NCBI GenBank assembly: GCA_905250025.1
Contig: CAJNOJ010000326.1
Location: 36,178 to 100,177, forward strand
Direction: 5' to 3'
Length of the DNA stretch: 64,000 bases
DNA from: Adineta ricciae
Taxonomy: Eukaryota > Rotifera > Eurotatoria > Adinetida > Adinetidae
Both the position numbers and the translations under genes were made by a program. Positions within the stretch are counted from its first letter, which is position 1. Every line of letters begins with the position of its first letter. Under the pieces are notes generated by a model. It was not told the DNA's origin. It did no database searches and saw only the letters and a list, made by a program, of their open reading frames with translations. Positions 34,519 to 43,372 of this stretch are shown piece after piece.

Positions 34519-35459
34519 GTTGAATTCAATAACTATAGAATTTAATATTTATTGTAAGAACTTGCGGGCAAACGAAATGCCGTCAGCACGTCAACGCCTT
34601 TTCAAAGCTTGGGTGAGGTGAGCAGCAATGACGCGTTTCGCCTTTGGCATACAAGAACTCATTAGATGGCTTATGATTTCGTATGATTCAATTCGAAATA
34701 AACATTTTCAAAAGAGAAAAGTTGATTTCAAGCCAAATCATGGCAAAATGAACCGCTTTCGATGAGACTCAAGAATGCATCGTGTCATGTTGATGCTTTC
34801 TGAATTTGTGAGATCTGTAGCTGTCGTCTTTACCTTGCAATCGTTGGTATTGATGAAGCTGGTCGCATTTTCACTATATGTAGTATCCAGGTTTGAGTGT
34901 TTTGGTTTTGAATTGCAATTTTAATAAATTGAGGACGGTCGATTGCTTTAGAAAGATTGAGAATGCTTTTCAGATTGTTGCACTTTACGATTAACGTAGT
35001 CGATGTATGGCTAAAGACACTCGTTGTGGTCAGAATGTAATGAAAAATACTGTATTTTATATAACTTATAAGAAGGAGTATACCACTTCCTTTGAAATGA
35101 GATGAAAAATGAATACAGCATGAGAAATACTGTCAGTATATATAGTCATTAGTAGAAACTGAGCTTTGGCCTTTTCTAGAAAGGATTCCATGTAGGCAAG
35201 CGTTTTCCCCAGTAATTTACATGAGAATGCTTCAAAATTGGTATTTTAAAAAGACATATCCAGGTCGAACAATCCCATACTCGTATCCAATATAGGATTT
35301 TATCAGATCCTACAGGAATTCGACGGATCCAAAACATGGATTTCCGGGATTTTCTAAGGGTCATCATGGAACATAGTTAAAAAGATCGCTCATAAAATTT
35401 GCAACCACCGACGGGATTTTTCTAGTCGGATTCGGCGAGACCCGATCGGATTTGTTGAC
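34519..35459. other. 3' flank of the receptor, no gene supported
   Basis: Contains the decayed hammerhead at 34625-34670 and a facing motif near 34565-34600 (CAAACGAAATGCCGTCAGC) that resembles a second hammerhead half. No ORF is supported. Confidence 0.45.
34625..34670 (-). ncRNA. decayed hammerhead ribozyme
   Basis: On the minus strand: GCCAT, core CTAATGA (G5 changed to A), weakened stem II, GAAACGCGTC, then ATTGC. Same family as the copy at 5.2 kb, including stem I sequence and CGCGTC. The G5 change should abolish cleavage. CTCACCTCACCC follows at the cleavage side. Confidence 0.6.
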
Positions 35460-36390
35460 CTGGGATCGGGTGTCTTCTGCTCGCATCTGTTGAGTAAGTT
35501 TGACCATACAATTCAATTGTAGAATTAATTAATGTGCCACACGTTGTTGGATTTCTTTTTTCGAAAGTTGTTTATTAGATTTCTTCTTGTTTTCCGGCGA
35601 AAAGTCAGTGTGTAATGAGGCACCGTATACAAGCCGATACTGTAAATAATCACCAAAGAATATCACGTTTATACCACCGAATGGAATTTGCGGATCGCCA
35701 TGTTTAGCGGCACAAAGAATTTGATTGAGTTTTCCGAGTAAAGTCAAACCAACCATACTCATTTCATCAATCAAGAGATACTCTACAAGTGTCCATTCTT
35801 TTTCCAGTTTCAAATCGCCCGGTTTAATAGTTCCTGCCCTTCCAGAATTGCGATGTTCGCCTAAAAATGAATGAATAGTCATGCCACCAATTTCAGTAGC
35901 TGCAATTCCAGTAGGTGCTAGCTTTCGCATCTTTTGTATTCTGTTTGTAACAAGAAAATATTCAGTCACAGCACGAATAAATTGTGATTTTCCTGTACCA
36001 CCACACCCGGGTATACACATGATAAGTTGCCCATTGTTATCTCCGATATGGATGATATTTTTCAATTTATAGTTATATAGAATCATGTGCATGAATATAC
36101 CTGCATGTGATTGTTTGTCGCCATCAAGATGGCTTGTTATTATCATGAACGCAGCTTTTTGCTCTCTGTTTAGTGTGTATTGATCAGCAATGCTCTTGTG
36201 ATCACAATACGTTGTACTTGTTAATGAAACAACTCGAAGAATTGAGTTATAATTATCAGATATGTTTATGTTTGAACTAGTTGAATTTATCAGTGTTACA
36301 ACTGTATCTTCTATATCGTTAATGTTCGATTCATCGCCTGTTTTATAATGTTTGCCAGTGATTAAATTTCGTATTGACCCAGGTTATTAT
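35460..36390 (-). mobile_element. Helitron relic, Pif1-type helicase N-terminal part
   Basis: The minus-strand frame 36146-35529 has the Walker A motif CGGTGKSQFIRAVTEYF, Walker B-like YLLIDEMSMVGLTLLGKL, and FGGINVIFFGDYLQ, as in Helitron helicases (rolling-circle transposons). The upstream part TLNREQKAAFMIITSHLDGDKQ continues past 36146. Homologous to 52.7-51.7 kb with very similar wording. The Rep/HUH domain and the C-terminal helicase motifs are missing here. The 3' side breaks off near 35460. Confidence 0.85.
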
Positions 36391-36666
36391 GGCACAGTCG
36401 GTTCCGAGCGGTTATGTTCGTTTTCCGACCATTTCCTTGCCGCCGGAACAGAGGTAGGACAAGTACACGTACACAAAGTACACGTACAAGTACTTGTACG
36501 TGCATGGATATACCTGTACTTCTACTTGTACTTGCCAGAAAATACTTGTACTTCTAGTGGACTATTTTATACCTGTATTTCAACCTCCGAAGTGATACAA
36601 AAATAGACCAATGGGATTACAGGATTCATTTGCCCATTTTCTTCACTATTCTCAAAGATAAGCCCT
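36391..36666. repeat. GTAC-rich simple repeat with a 22-bp perfect palindrome
   Basis: Between about 36460 and 36560 there are repeated GTACACGTAC and GTACTTGTAC units. 36481-36502 is a perfect inverted repeat (CACGTACAAGT and its complement). It stops about 100 bp before the N at 36667. Confidence 0.7.
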
Positions 36667-36667
36667 T
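36667..36667. other. assembly gap base N
   Basis: A single N at which the inserted contig ends and the right half of the hAT-like element begins. Confidence 0.8.
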
Positions 36668-37349
36668 NCGATGAATGTGCAGATGGTATTTCTGGAAAAT
36701 TAACTATAAAGACAGTGAATACATGATGTGATATCGTGTATTCACTTCGAAAGCTGAATACAGCAATACAGTGATTAACAAAGACTGATCTAACCGATGA
36801 CAAGGAGAATAAATAACATGTAAAGAGAGCAGACGACAGAACGCAAGAAAGTGTACAAGTGTGAATTGAAGGCGTTCCACTCTCACAGTAAACACGTCGC
36901 GCATGGCGAAAACGATGTGACTATTTCTCCACCAAGCGAACGGCTATGTTATAGATGGAAAAGTCATTCAGTGCAACAAAGCAACATGAAAGATTGACAA
37001 AAACAAAACAGAAAATGGAGGCAGTGTAAAATGATAATATCATCTTTTTCTTTTTGCTGTTATGATGTGTACAAATATTCGTATGATCAAGTTCAACTGG
37101 AAGAAAGCTTTGATGATAAATGTCCAAAATGTAAAGAGTACCCTCAAATCATGCTTTGTTTTCTTAAACTGGTCATGGATTTGAAAATATCTACCCGGTT
37201 TATAGATGTCGACCCGGTTTATAAGTATCGACCCTGTTTATAAGTATCCACTCGGTTTATAAATATCGACCCACTTTATAAACGTCCTAAATTTTTACGA
37301 TTTCTGTTAAATTTAAATTTTTTGAAAAATCATTTCGGACTCCACAGTG
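36668..37349 (+). mobile_element. hAT-like DNA element, right end
   Basis: Ends ATTTCGGACTCCACAGTG, the inverse of the left end at 24929, and is followed by the target duplication GATTATAC (37350-37357). The subterminal part (37190-37285) has five or six CGGTTTATAAAT-type repeats facing those of the left end. The interior has short frames only; I do not recognise a hAT transposase, so the element is probably non-autonomous. Confidence 0.65.
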
Positions 37350-37479
37350 GATTATACTTGTCTGCCCGGATTGCACTAAGAGGAAGAAAGAGAAGGAAGT
37401 GTATAAGCCAAGGACAAATGTCATTGCTATATAAAAAAAGGAGGGATCTGTGTAATCGCTCAGATTGTCACAAGTAGTA

Positions 37480-38227
37480 CGGCATGACCAGCGTTACGGA
37501 ATTTCAGTTTGACAAATTGTCACGCCCATATAACCTTGCTAATAAATGCAAACTCTCTAAAATTTTTACTGTGTATAGAGACTAATTAGATCTGTCACTG
37601 ATATAAATTTCATTTATTCTTTTCTATAGAAAGCGAAGTTATTCAAAAAAATATTAGCCGTTACGGAATTTCTGAAATGGACTTCTTTTTAAGGGTTAGA
37701 TGAAATTTTGACATATTACTCTAAACTGGAGCTACATAGAAATAAACGCTCTGCATAAAAGTTGTTTGGCTGTGAATATATTTCACAGCTATAAGGACAC
37801 TTCTTCTTATGAATATCCATATCGAATAAAAAAGTGACAAGACTGTCCATTACGGAATTTCATGAAAAATGAGAATAGTTTTTAATTATATGCCAGAACG
37901 ATATAACAATTGAAGGCTTCTGTAAAGGACATACTCTCAAAGACCATGTCAAACTCTAAAAATCAATGCCAAATCCAAACCAGTGTAATCTATTTATTAC
38001 TGCACAATACCAGATTTTTTTGTGGTGATCTAAATACTTGGATTCAATAACATCTTGTTGAAGAAGAAAATAACATTCGCCCTATTTCATAATCAAATAT
38101 CTAGCCTCTGGCAATATCTATTTTATACACCATGGCTGATGTCCTTTCGGTTAACAGATCGAGCTTTCATGAGTTTTACTATCAAGCTTTCCTCATGGAT
38201 GGACGACCTCTAGCTGGTTTTGACGCG
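37480..38227. mobile_element. 748-bp non-autonomous element with TA target duplication
   Basis: Present here and absent from the matching site in block 3 (near 32616), where a single TA remains. Flanked by TA at 37478-37479 and 38228-38229. The ends CGGCATGACCAGCGTTACGG and, inverted, CGCGTCAAAACCAGCTAGAG share ACCAGC. The string TTACGGAATTTC occurs three times inside (near 37494, 37666 and 37850). No ORF. TA duplication points to Tc1/mariner-type mobilisation. Confidence 0.6.
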
Positions 38228-38229
38228 TA

Positions 38230-39174
38230 GATAATTAGTTTTTTACATTACAAGTTCGTCACTAAGTAATTTCAGTGCTTTTATTAAGATTGATGTCAAC
38301 GAAAATCCCTTAAAACAATTTCCCTATGGATAATCATGACAAATAGATTTATTTTTATGTTATTAATCTTTTAAATTCACTAAAGTAAAGTAACGCATCT
38401 AATGTATGAACAACCAAAATTTTAGTATTATAGATGGTTAAGATACATTTGCAGACTTGCATATAAATTTTTGTTTTCGATTATATCTTATGATAGGACT
38501 ATTTTGCTTGTGTCAAAGAATCAGTTGTAATAACTTAACTATGTGAAACCAAATGAGAAAACAATCGGATAATGACAAAAGATGTTAGTGATAGTTTCGA
38601 AAAGAGAGCATATGAGGACATTGTTTTAGGTAACGGACATATTACCCGTAAATGACGTTGCGTCCTTTTGTTAAATTGCTGATGCATTCTCATCAGGAAT
38701 AAAACGAATATGCGTATGTTATAAATCGTATCAGTCATCCAATACGCTCTTTCTTGTTATTCTTCTTTTGGTGCTCTCTCTTTTTTCATTCTCCTGTAAG
38801 TTCTCGTCCTCTTTTTTTCTTCTCTTTTTTTCTCCAGTATATGAGTGCATGCTATACGTAAAATAGTTACATTTAGATGTAAATCATATAGACGAATAAA
38901 CAATGTGTCTCAAGACACTAAAACCTATGTTTTTCTATTTGTCTGAGTGATTCGAATACACTTGTAACTCATTTACATAAATCCTTAACAGCTTGTAGAG
39001 CGGTACTTACATTTTTCGTTAGAATTTCTATATCAGTTTTCTGCTAACTATTGTGAAAATAGAAGTGTTCATTGCGTGTCCTAATACTAACACAAACGTT
39101 AGATAACTAACTATGTGTAAACATTCTACTTTTACATTTTAGTTTATTTCCAACATATTCAAAGTCATTCGGCG
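38230..39174. other. 5' flank of the block 4 receptor, no gene seen
   Basis: Matches 32.62-33.55 kb. Contains C/T-rich runs near 38785-38840 and the presumed receptor promoter. Confidence 0.5.
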
Positions 39175-40140
39175 ATGCCCATCGCTAATAACATTCGTTC
39201 ATGGCTTATGCTAGCTCCGATGTTTCCATCCATCTTAATTATTCTGTTTAATCTATATCATTTCATAGGTAATCGAACACTTCGTAAAGCTCTCAACAAT
39301 CATGTAATTATTCTCCTACTTATCTGCTCACTTATTGAACAAATTACTGATGTTGCTTGGCAAAGTCATTATTATCGGACGGGTACGGCGTTAATTGCCA
39401 CACCTATTTTTTGTGGAATATGGACATTTTCAGGGGGAGCGTTTTATAGCATGACATATATTCTTATGGCGTGGGCATCATTCGAACGACATATTCTTAT
39501 TTTTTATCCCAGCTGGTTTGCAACAAAAACAAAGCGTCTGTTTTTTCATTATTTCCCGTTGTCTGGATGTATTGTTTGGCCTCTCATATTTTACTCTCTA
39601 TCAGCCTTCATTCTACCTTGCGACGTAGCAATTAGATACGACAACATATTCTGTGATCGATATATCTGTTCCTCAGATCAATATTGGCCAGGATTGATAG
39701 ATAGTTTTGCTCATTATATAGGAACAGCATTTATTACAATCATTTTTAATATGGTACTGTTTGGTCGGGTGTTATACTCTCGATATAAGGTTCACAGGAG
39801 TGTTGATTGGAGAAAGCACAAGAAGATGGCACTTCAATTATTGCCATTATCTTTGCTGTATCTTTTCTTACAGCTTCCACCAATGACTTTGTATGCTGCA
39901 TATTCCGCTGGTGCAACATATGTCACCGCAAATGATTTCTACGATGATTCTCTCTTTTTTACTTATTGGATTGTACAATTGATGCCATTGGCATGTGCGA
40001 TATCATTACCTGGCCTGAAAGAGAAATGTAAAAATTGTCTATTGTTTTGGCGAAGAGACCATCGTATTAATCCTCATGCAGTGATGTGGACTAATGGACA
40101 ATTTACTCAATCAGCAAGAATAGCATTCGAAGCACAATGA
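39175..40140 (+). CDS. rhodopsin-like 7TM receptor, block 4 copy
   Basis: Single exon, 321 residues, same length and features as the 33.55 kb copy: FERHILIFYPSW at the DRY position, the Cys pattern LPCDVAIRYDNIFCDRYICS in loop 2, and LQLPP in TM6. Differences include NRTLRKALNNHV for NQTLRRALNNHV and ALQLLPLSLLYLF for AFQLLPLSMLYLF. Both copies are intact, as expected for homologous alleles or a recent duplicate pair. It ends AFEAQ. Confidence 0.82.
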   Translation: MPIANNIRSWLMLAPMFPSILIILFNLYHFIGNRTLRKALNNHVIILLLICSLIEQITDVAWQSHYYRTGTALIATPIFCGIWTFSGGAFYSMTYILMAWASFERHILIFYPSWFATKTKRLFFHYFPLSGCIVWPLIFYSLSAFILPCDVAIRYDNIFCDRYICSSDQYWPGLIDSFAHYIGTAFITIIFNMVLFGRVLYSRYKVHRSVDWRKHKKMALQLLPLSLLYLFLQLPPMTLYAAYSAGATYVTANDFYDDSLFFTYWIVQLMPLACAISLPGLKEKCKNCLLFWRRDHRINPHAVMWTNGQFTQSARIAFEAQ

Positions 40141-40247
40141 GTTAAATTCAATAACTATAGACATATAAGATTTACTGTAAGAGCCTGCGGGCAAACGAAA
40201 TGCCGTCAGCACCTCAACGCTTTTTTAAAGCTCGGGTGAGGTGAGCA

Positions 40248-40293
40248 GCAATGACGCATTTCGTCTTTAGCTCACAAAGACTCATCACATGGC
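40248..40293 (-). ncRNA. decayed hammerhead ribozyme
   Basis: On the minus strand: GCCAT, core GTGATGA (C3 changed to G), stem II GTCTTT/AAAGAC intact with six pairs, GAAA, TGCGTC, ATTGC. The counterpart at 34.6 kb kept C3 but lost G5, so the two copies decayed separately. Stem II and GAAA closely match the 5.2 kb ribozyme. CTCACCTCACCC follows on the cleavage side. Confidence 0.65.
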
Positions 40294-41489
40294 TTATGAT
40301 TTCGTATGATTCAATTCAAAATAAACATTTTCAAAAGAGAAAAGTTGACTTCAAGCCAAATCATGGCAAAATAAACCACTTTCGATGAGACTCAAGAATG
40401 CATCGTGTGATGTTGATGCTTTCTGAATTTGTGAGATCTGTAGCTGTCGTCTTTATCTTGCAATCGTTGGTATTGATGAAGCTGGTCGCATTTTCACTAT
40501 ATGTAGTATCCAGGTTTGAGTGTTTTGGTTTTGAATTGCAGTTTTAATAAATTGAGGATGGTCGATTGCTTTAGAAAGGTTGAGAATGCTTTTGAGATTG
40601 TTGCACTTTACGATTAACGTAGTCGATGTATGGCTAAAGACACTCGTTGTGGCCAGAATGTAATGAAAAATACTGTATTTTATATAACTCACAAGAAGCA
40701 GTATAGTACTTCCTTTGAAATGAGATGAAAAATGAATACAGCATGAGAAATACTGTCAGTATATATAGTCGTTAGTAGAAACTGCGCTTTGGCCTTTTCT
40801 AAAAAGGATTCCATGTAGGCAAGCGTTTTCCCCAGTAATTTACATGAGAGAATGTTTCAAAGTTGGCATTTAAAACAGACATATGTGTGAAGTATTCATA
40901 TTATCAAAATGTAGATATGGTTGGGAATGATAAAAGAATTTTTAAAGGGAACGTTTTGAAGGTATGTCTTTGCAATGTGCCATTATTCTGTATGAGATAC
41001 AAATATCCTTTTTCAAAGAAGGAATGCAAAGGCTGAGCAAAGTTCAGTTGAAACAGCTACTAGTCAAAAAATGCATGCTATATATTGAATGTTTGTCTTA
41101 ATAACAAGCAATAATAGTATAATGAATAGAAAAAATATATAGAGAGATTGATAAATTTTCGTATAAAACAAAGACTTTGAAGCTTACAATAATATTCTTT
41201 AACCATAGTGACAGAGAATAAAAAAACAATACATTTTTTTTCTGTAGCTTTGGATGCAGTTCCAGATATTGTCAGATGGATAAGCGCGTCGTCTATATCC
41301 GTGTTTTATTTCGTTTTTTCTGTTATCTTACAATAATTAGAAGAGACTGAAAGCATCTTTTAAAATAAATAAAATGTTTGCGAAATGAAATCCACCGACT
41401 AAAACATTCTCCTGAAATTTTCTTTTTCACAAAATTGCAGCGTATTCCTTAAAAGTCATCTAGAGTATAAAGTGATAAACCTGTCACCC
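40294..41489. other. no gene supported
   Basis: The 3' flank of block 4 to about 40870, then unique A/T-rich sequence. A frame at 40453-40692 (minus) has no family resemblance. Confidence 0.45.
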
Positions 41490-42545
41490 TCACATCTTCA
41501 CTCTTAATACGAAAACAAATCCAAGTAAAATAAAAGAATATTGTATCTTTTTAGCGATGTTAGTTACATTGAAAACAATTATTGTATTCAAACTGGAGTT
41601 GATTGCCAATGTGTCTACAGAAATACTTGTTAGAGTTCTTATTGCTTCGGATGTTGTTGTTATTGCTTCGGATGTTGTTGTTATTGCTTCGGAACTTGTT
41701 GTTATTGACAATTTTTGAGAACTGACTAATTCATTGCTATAATGAACTACCTTACGTAGTGCTGACAGATCATAATACAATTTAATACCTATCTTTAACT
41801 GAAGTAAATATTCTTCGCTGTTACAACTATCATAATTGCATCTGAAAATAACTGATTGCTTCTCAATGCGAGTTAGTGTATTGATTCTAGTAGTAATCAC
41901 AAAATCACTTTTTCGACTTGATTTAATGGCACACATCGCTCGAAATACATCATCGTCAGTTGAATAAACTGCCACACATATTTTACTGGGACATACTGTA
42001 GCGATATTGGTTCCATTAAAACACCGCCCTGTGTGATATAAATAAGAGAAAATGTGCAAATACGGATGCTCACAGATTGAGTTACCTGGTTGTCTAGCTG
42101 TGTTTAACACTAATGAATCGACTGATTTATGCAATTGTAAATAACTTTGTTCAAGAAACCATGAAAAATGATCGAATACAAATTGTTTATTGCATTCATT
42201 TGGGAATGAACATGTATATGTAAGTGTATTTGTTAGTTCGGTTTCCCACCTTTCTGTTGCTTCTATTAATGTTTCGAATTGAATTTCTCTATCAGAAAGT
42301 TTATTATTATTAGATTGCATATTAAATTGAATAGCTAGTACTGGAGAACCAGGTGACATAAAAAATTCAACGCTACATAAAGCATCTCCAGTGACTTGAC
42401 TTGTAGTTAAATTATTTAATTCATTCTGAAGCCGTTCAAGATTGAGATTTGCCGTTTTTATAATATACGATTTTTCATGGCTGATACAAATAAGACCATA
42501 ACTAATCGATACTAATAGAAAAAATATGTACGTTGTTATAAACAT
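41490..42545 (-). CDS. putative secreted or type I membrane protein, unknown family
   Basis: The frame is open from 42683; I choose the ATG at 42545 because it starts a signal peptide (MFITTYIFFLLVSISYGLI). The product is about 351 residues. The middle part is an ectodomain with about 12 Cys residues (for example CSFPNECNKQF, GRCFNGTNIATVCPSKICV, FRCNYDSCNSEEY) and several N-glycosylation sites. Near the C-terminus there are three copies of AITTTSE, encoded by a 21-bp repeat at 41640-41705. This Thr/Ser-rich stalk precedes a final hydrophobic segment (YSFILLGFVFVL). That is the layout of a surface protein with a mucin-like stalk. I do not recognise the domain. Confidence 0.65.
   Translation of the reverse strand: MFITTYIFFLLVSISYGLICISHEKSYIIKTANLNLERLQNELNNLTTSQVTGDALCSVEFFMSPGSPVLAIQFNMQSNNNKLSDREIQFETLIEATERWETELTNTLTYTCSFPNECNKQFVFDHFSWFLEQSYLQLHKSVDSLVLNTARQPGNSICEHPYLHIFSYLYHTGRCFNGTNIATVCPSKICVAVYSTDDDVFRAMCAIKSSRKSDFVITTRINTLTRIEKQSVIFRCNYDSCNSEEYLLQLKIGIKLYYDLSALRKVVHYSNELVSSQKLSITTSSEAITTTSEAITTTSEAIRTLTSISVDTLAINSSLNTIIVFNVTNIAKKIQYSFILLGFVFVLRVKM
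41640..41705 (-). repeat. 21-bp coding tandem repeat
   Basis: About three copies of a 21-bp unit (GCTTCGGATGTTGTTGTTAT on the plus strand plus one base) encoding AITTTSE within the membrane-protein gene. Confidence 0.85.
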
Positions 42546-42793
42546 TATATTAATATGTAAAAAACAGAATTCAATAAAATCATTATTCTTTTTCAACATA
42601 CATATATATTCACTTATCATAGAGCATTGACAAGTTTGACAGTATTGACTTGATAAAATTTTAATAGAAACATCAGTTATCAAAATAGAAATAAATATTT
42701 TCGATGAATATTGATTATATTACTGTAGAATCTACTCAAAGCAAGCATTTACACGCGCAAACAAGATTTTCTTTTTAAAAAACATTCACAAAG

Positions 42794-43307
42794 TTATCCT
42801 AATGATTGTTGCAATGCTTTCATATATTCTTTTGAAAGTAAAACAACGAAAAATGAAGTAAGCAGCAAGAAAACGCCATGGATTACAAGCTGATTTCATA
42901 CGTCCAGAAAGAACTACAATAATCATACGTGAAGCTCCTAACAGAACAAGATAACATGGAGGTAAAAGTATATGTCGATTTTTTCGATATTGTTTCCAAA
43001 GATAATTTTTATAACTGAATTGTTTTTTATCAAATAATCTCTTTCAATATACAATAATTCGAATTATTAAAAAAGTCGATAGAAGATTAATTGTTAATGG
43101 AGCAAGAAAATGAAATGTATGAATGATAGCATCGTAAATATTAAGCAAAGATGGATAAGATACAACACAGCATATTCGATTTACTTCAAAATTGTCTAAC
43201 AAACAACGATGTAATGGATCATTCCCTCGACTGAAAGGAGGGTCATGTCGAAAAAAAGTGGTCAAAAAATCGAAAATCCGTTTGTATGTATGTCTGTCGC
43301 AGGTCAA
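42794..43307 (-). pseudogene. 7TM receptor fragment, C-terminal half
   Basis: The minus strand reads LDNFEVNRICCVVSYPSLL, a TM5-like FLAPLTINLLSTFLIIRIIVY, then an in-frame TGA. After it come KNYLWKQYRKNRHILLPPCY, a TM6-like LVLLGASRMIIVVLSGRM, then a +1 shift to LLTSFFVVLLSKEYMKALQQ. This is the second half of a receptor of the rotifer type. The stop and the frameshift make it a pseudogene. The N-terminal half is absent; a Tc1-like element lies 66 bp upstream of the fragment. Confidence 0.7.
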
Positions 43308-43372
43308 TGATTAAGGTATATTGTTATTATTAAAATTTCATAAAACATGGTTTGGCAGGAATGTTGAGGGTA

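Larger units (their letters stand above)
32503..35240. repeat. block 3, duplicate of block 4 (37.37-40.87 kb)
   Basis: Shared sequence begins near GCACTAACAGGAAGAAAG (about 32510) and runs through the receptor and its 3' flank. The copies differ by scattered substitutions and by the 748-bp insertion present only in block 4. The match fades near 35240. Confidence 0.85.
37373..40870. repeat. block 4, duplicate of block 3
   Basis: Starts at GCACTAAGAGGAAGAAAG and runs through the second receptor copy to about 40870. It carries an extra 748-bp element at 37480-38227. Confidence 0.85.

Noticed and set aside
24929-37349. Two independent hAT insertions at 24.9 and 37.35 kb
   Set aside because: Both ends have the identical 8-bp target duplication and complementary orientation, which fits one insertion split by assembly gaps.
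43044-43307. Possible TGA read-through (selenoprotein) in the receptor fragment
   Set aside because: There is also a frameshift and the N-terminal half is missing, so a pseudogene explains it better.
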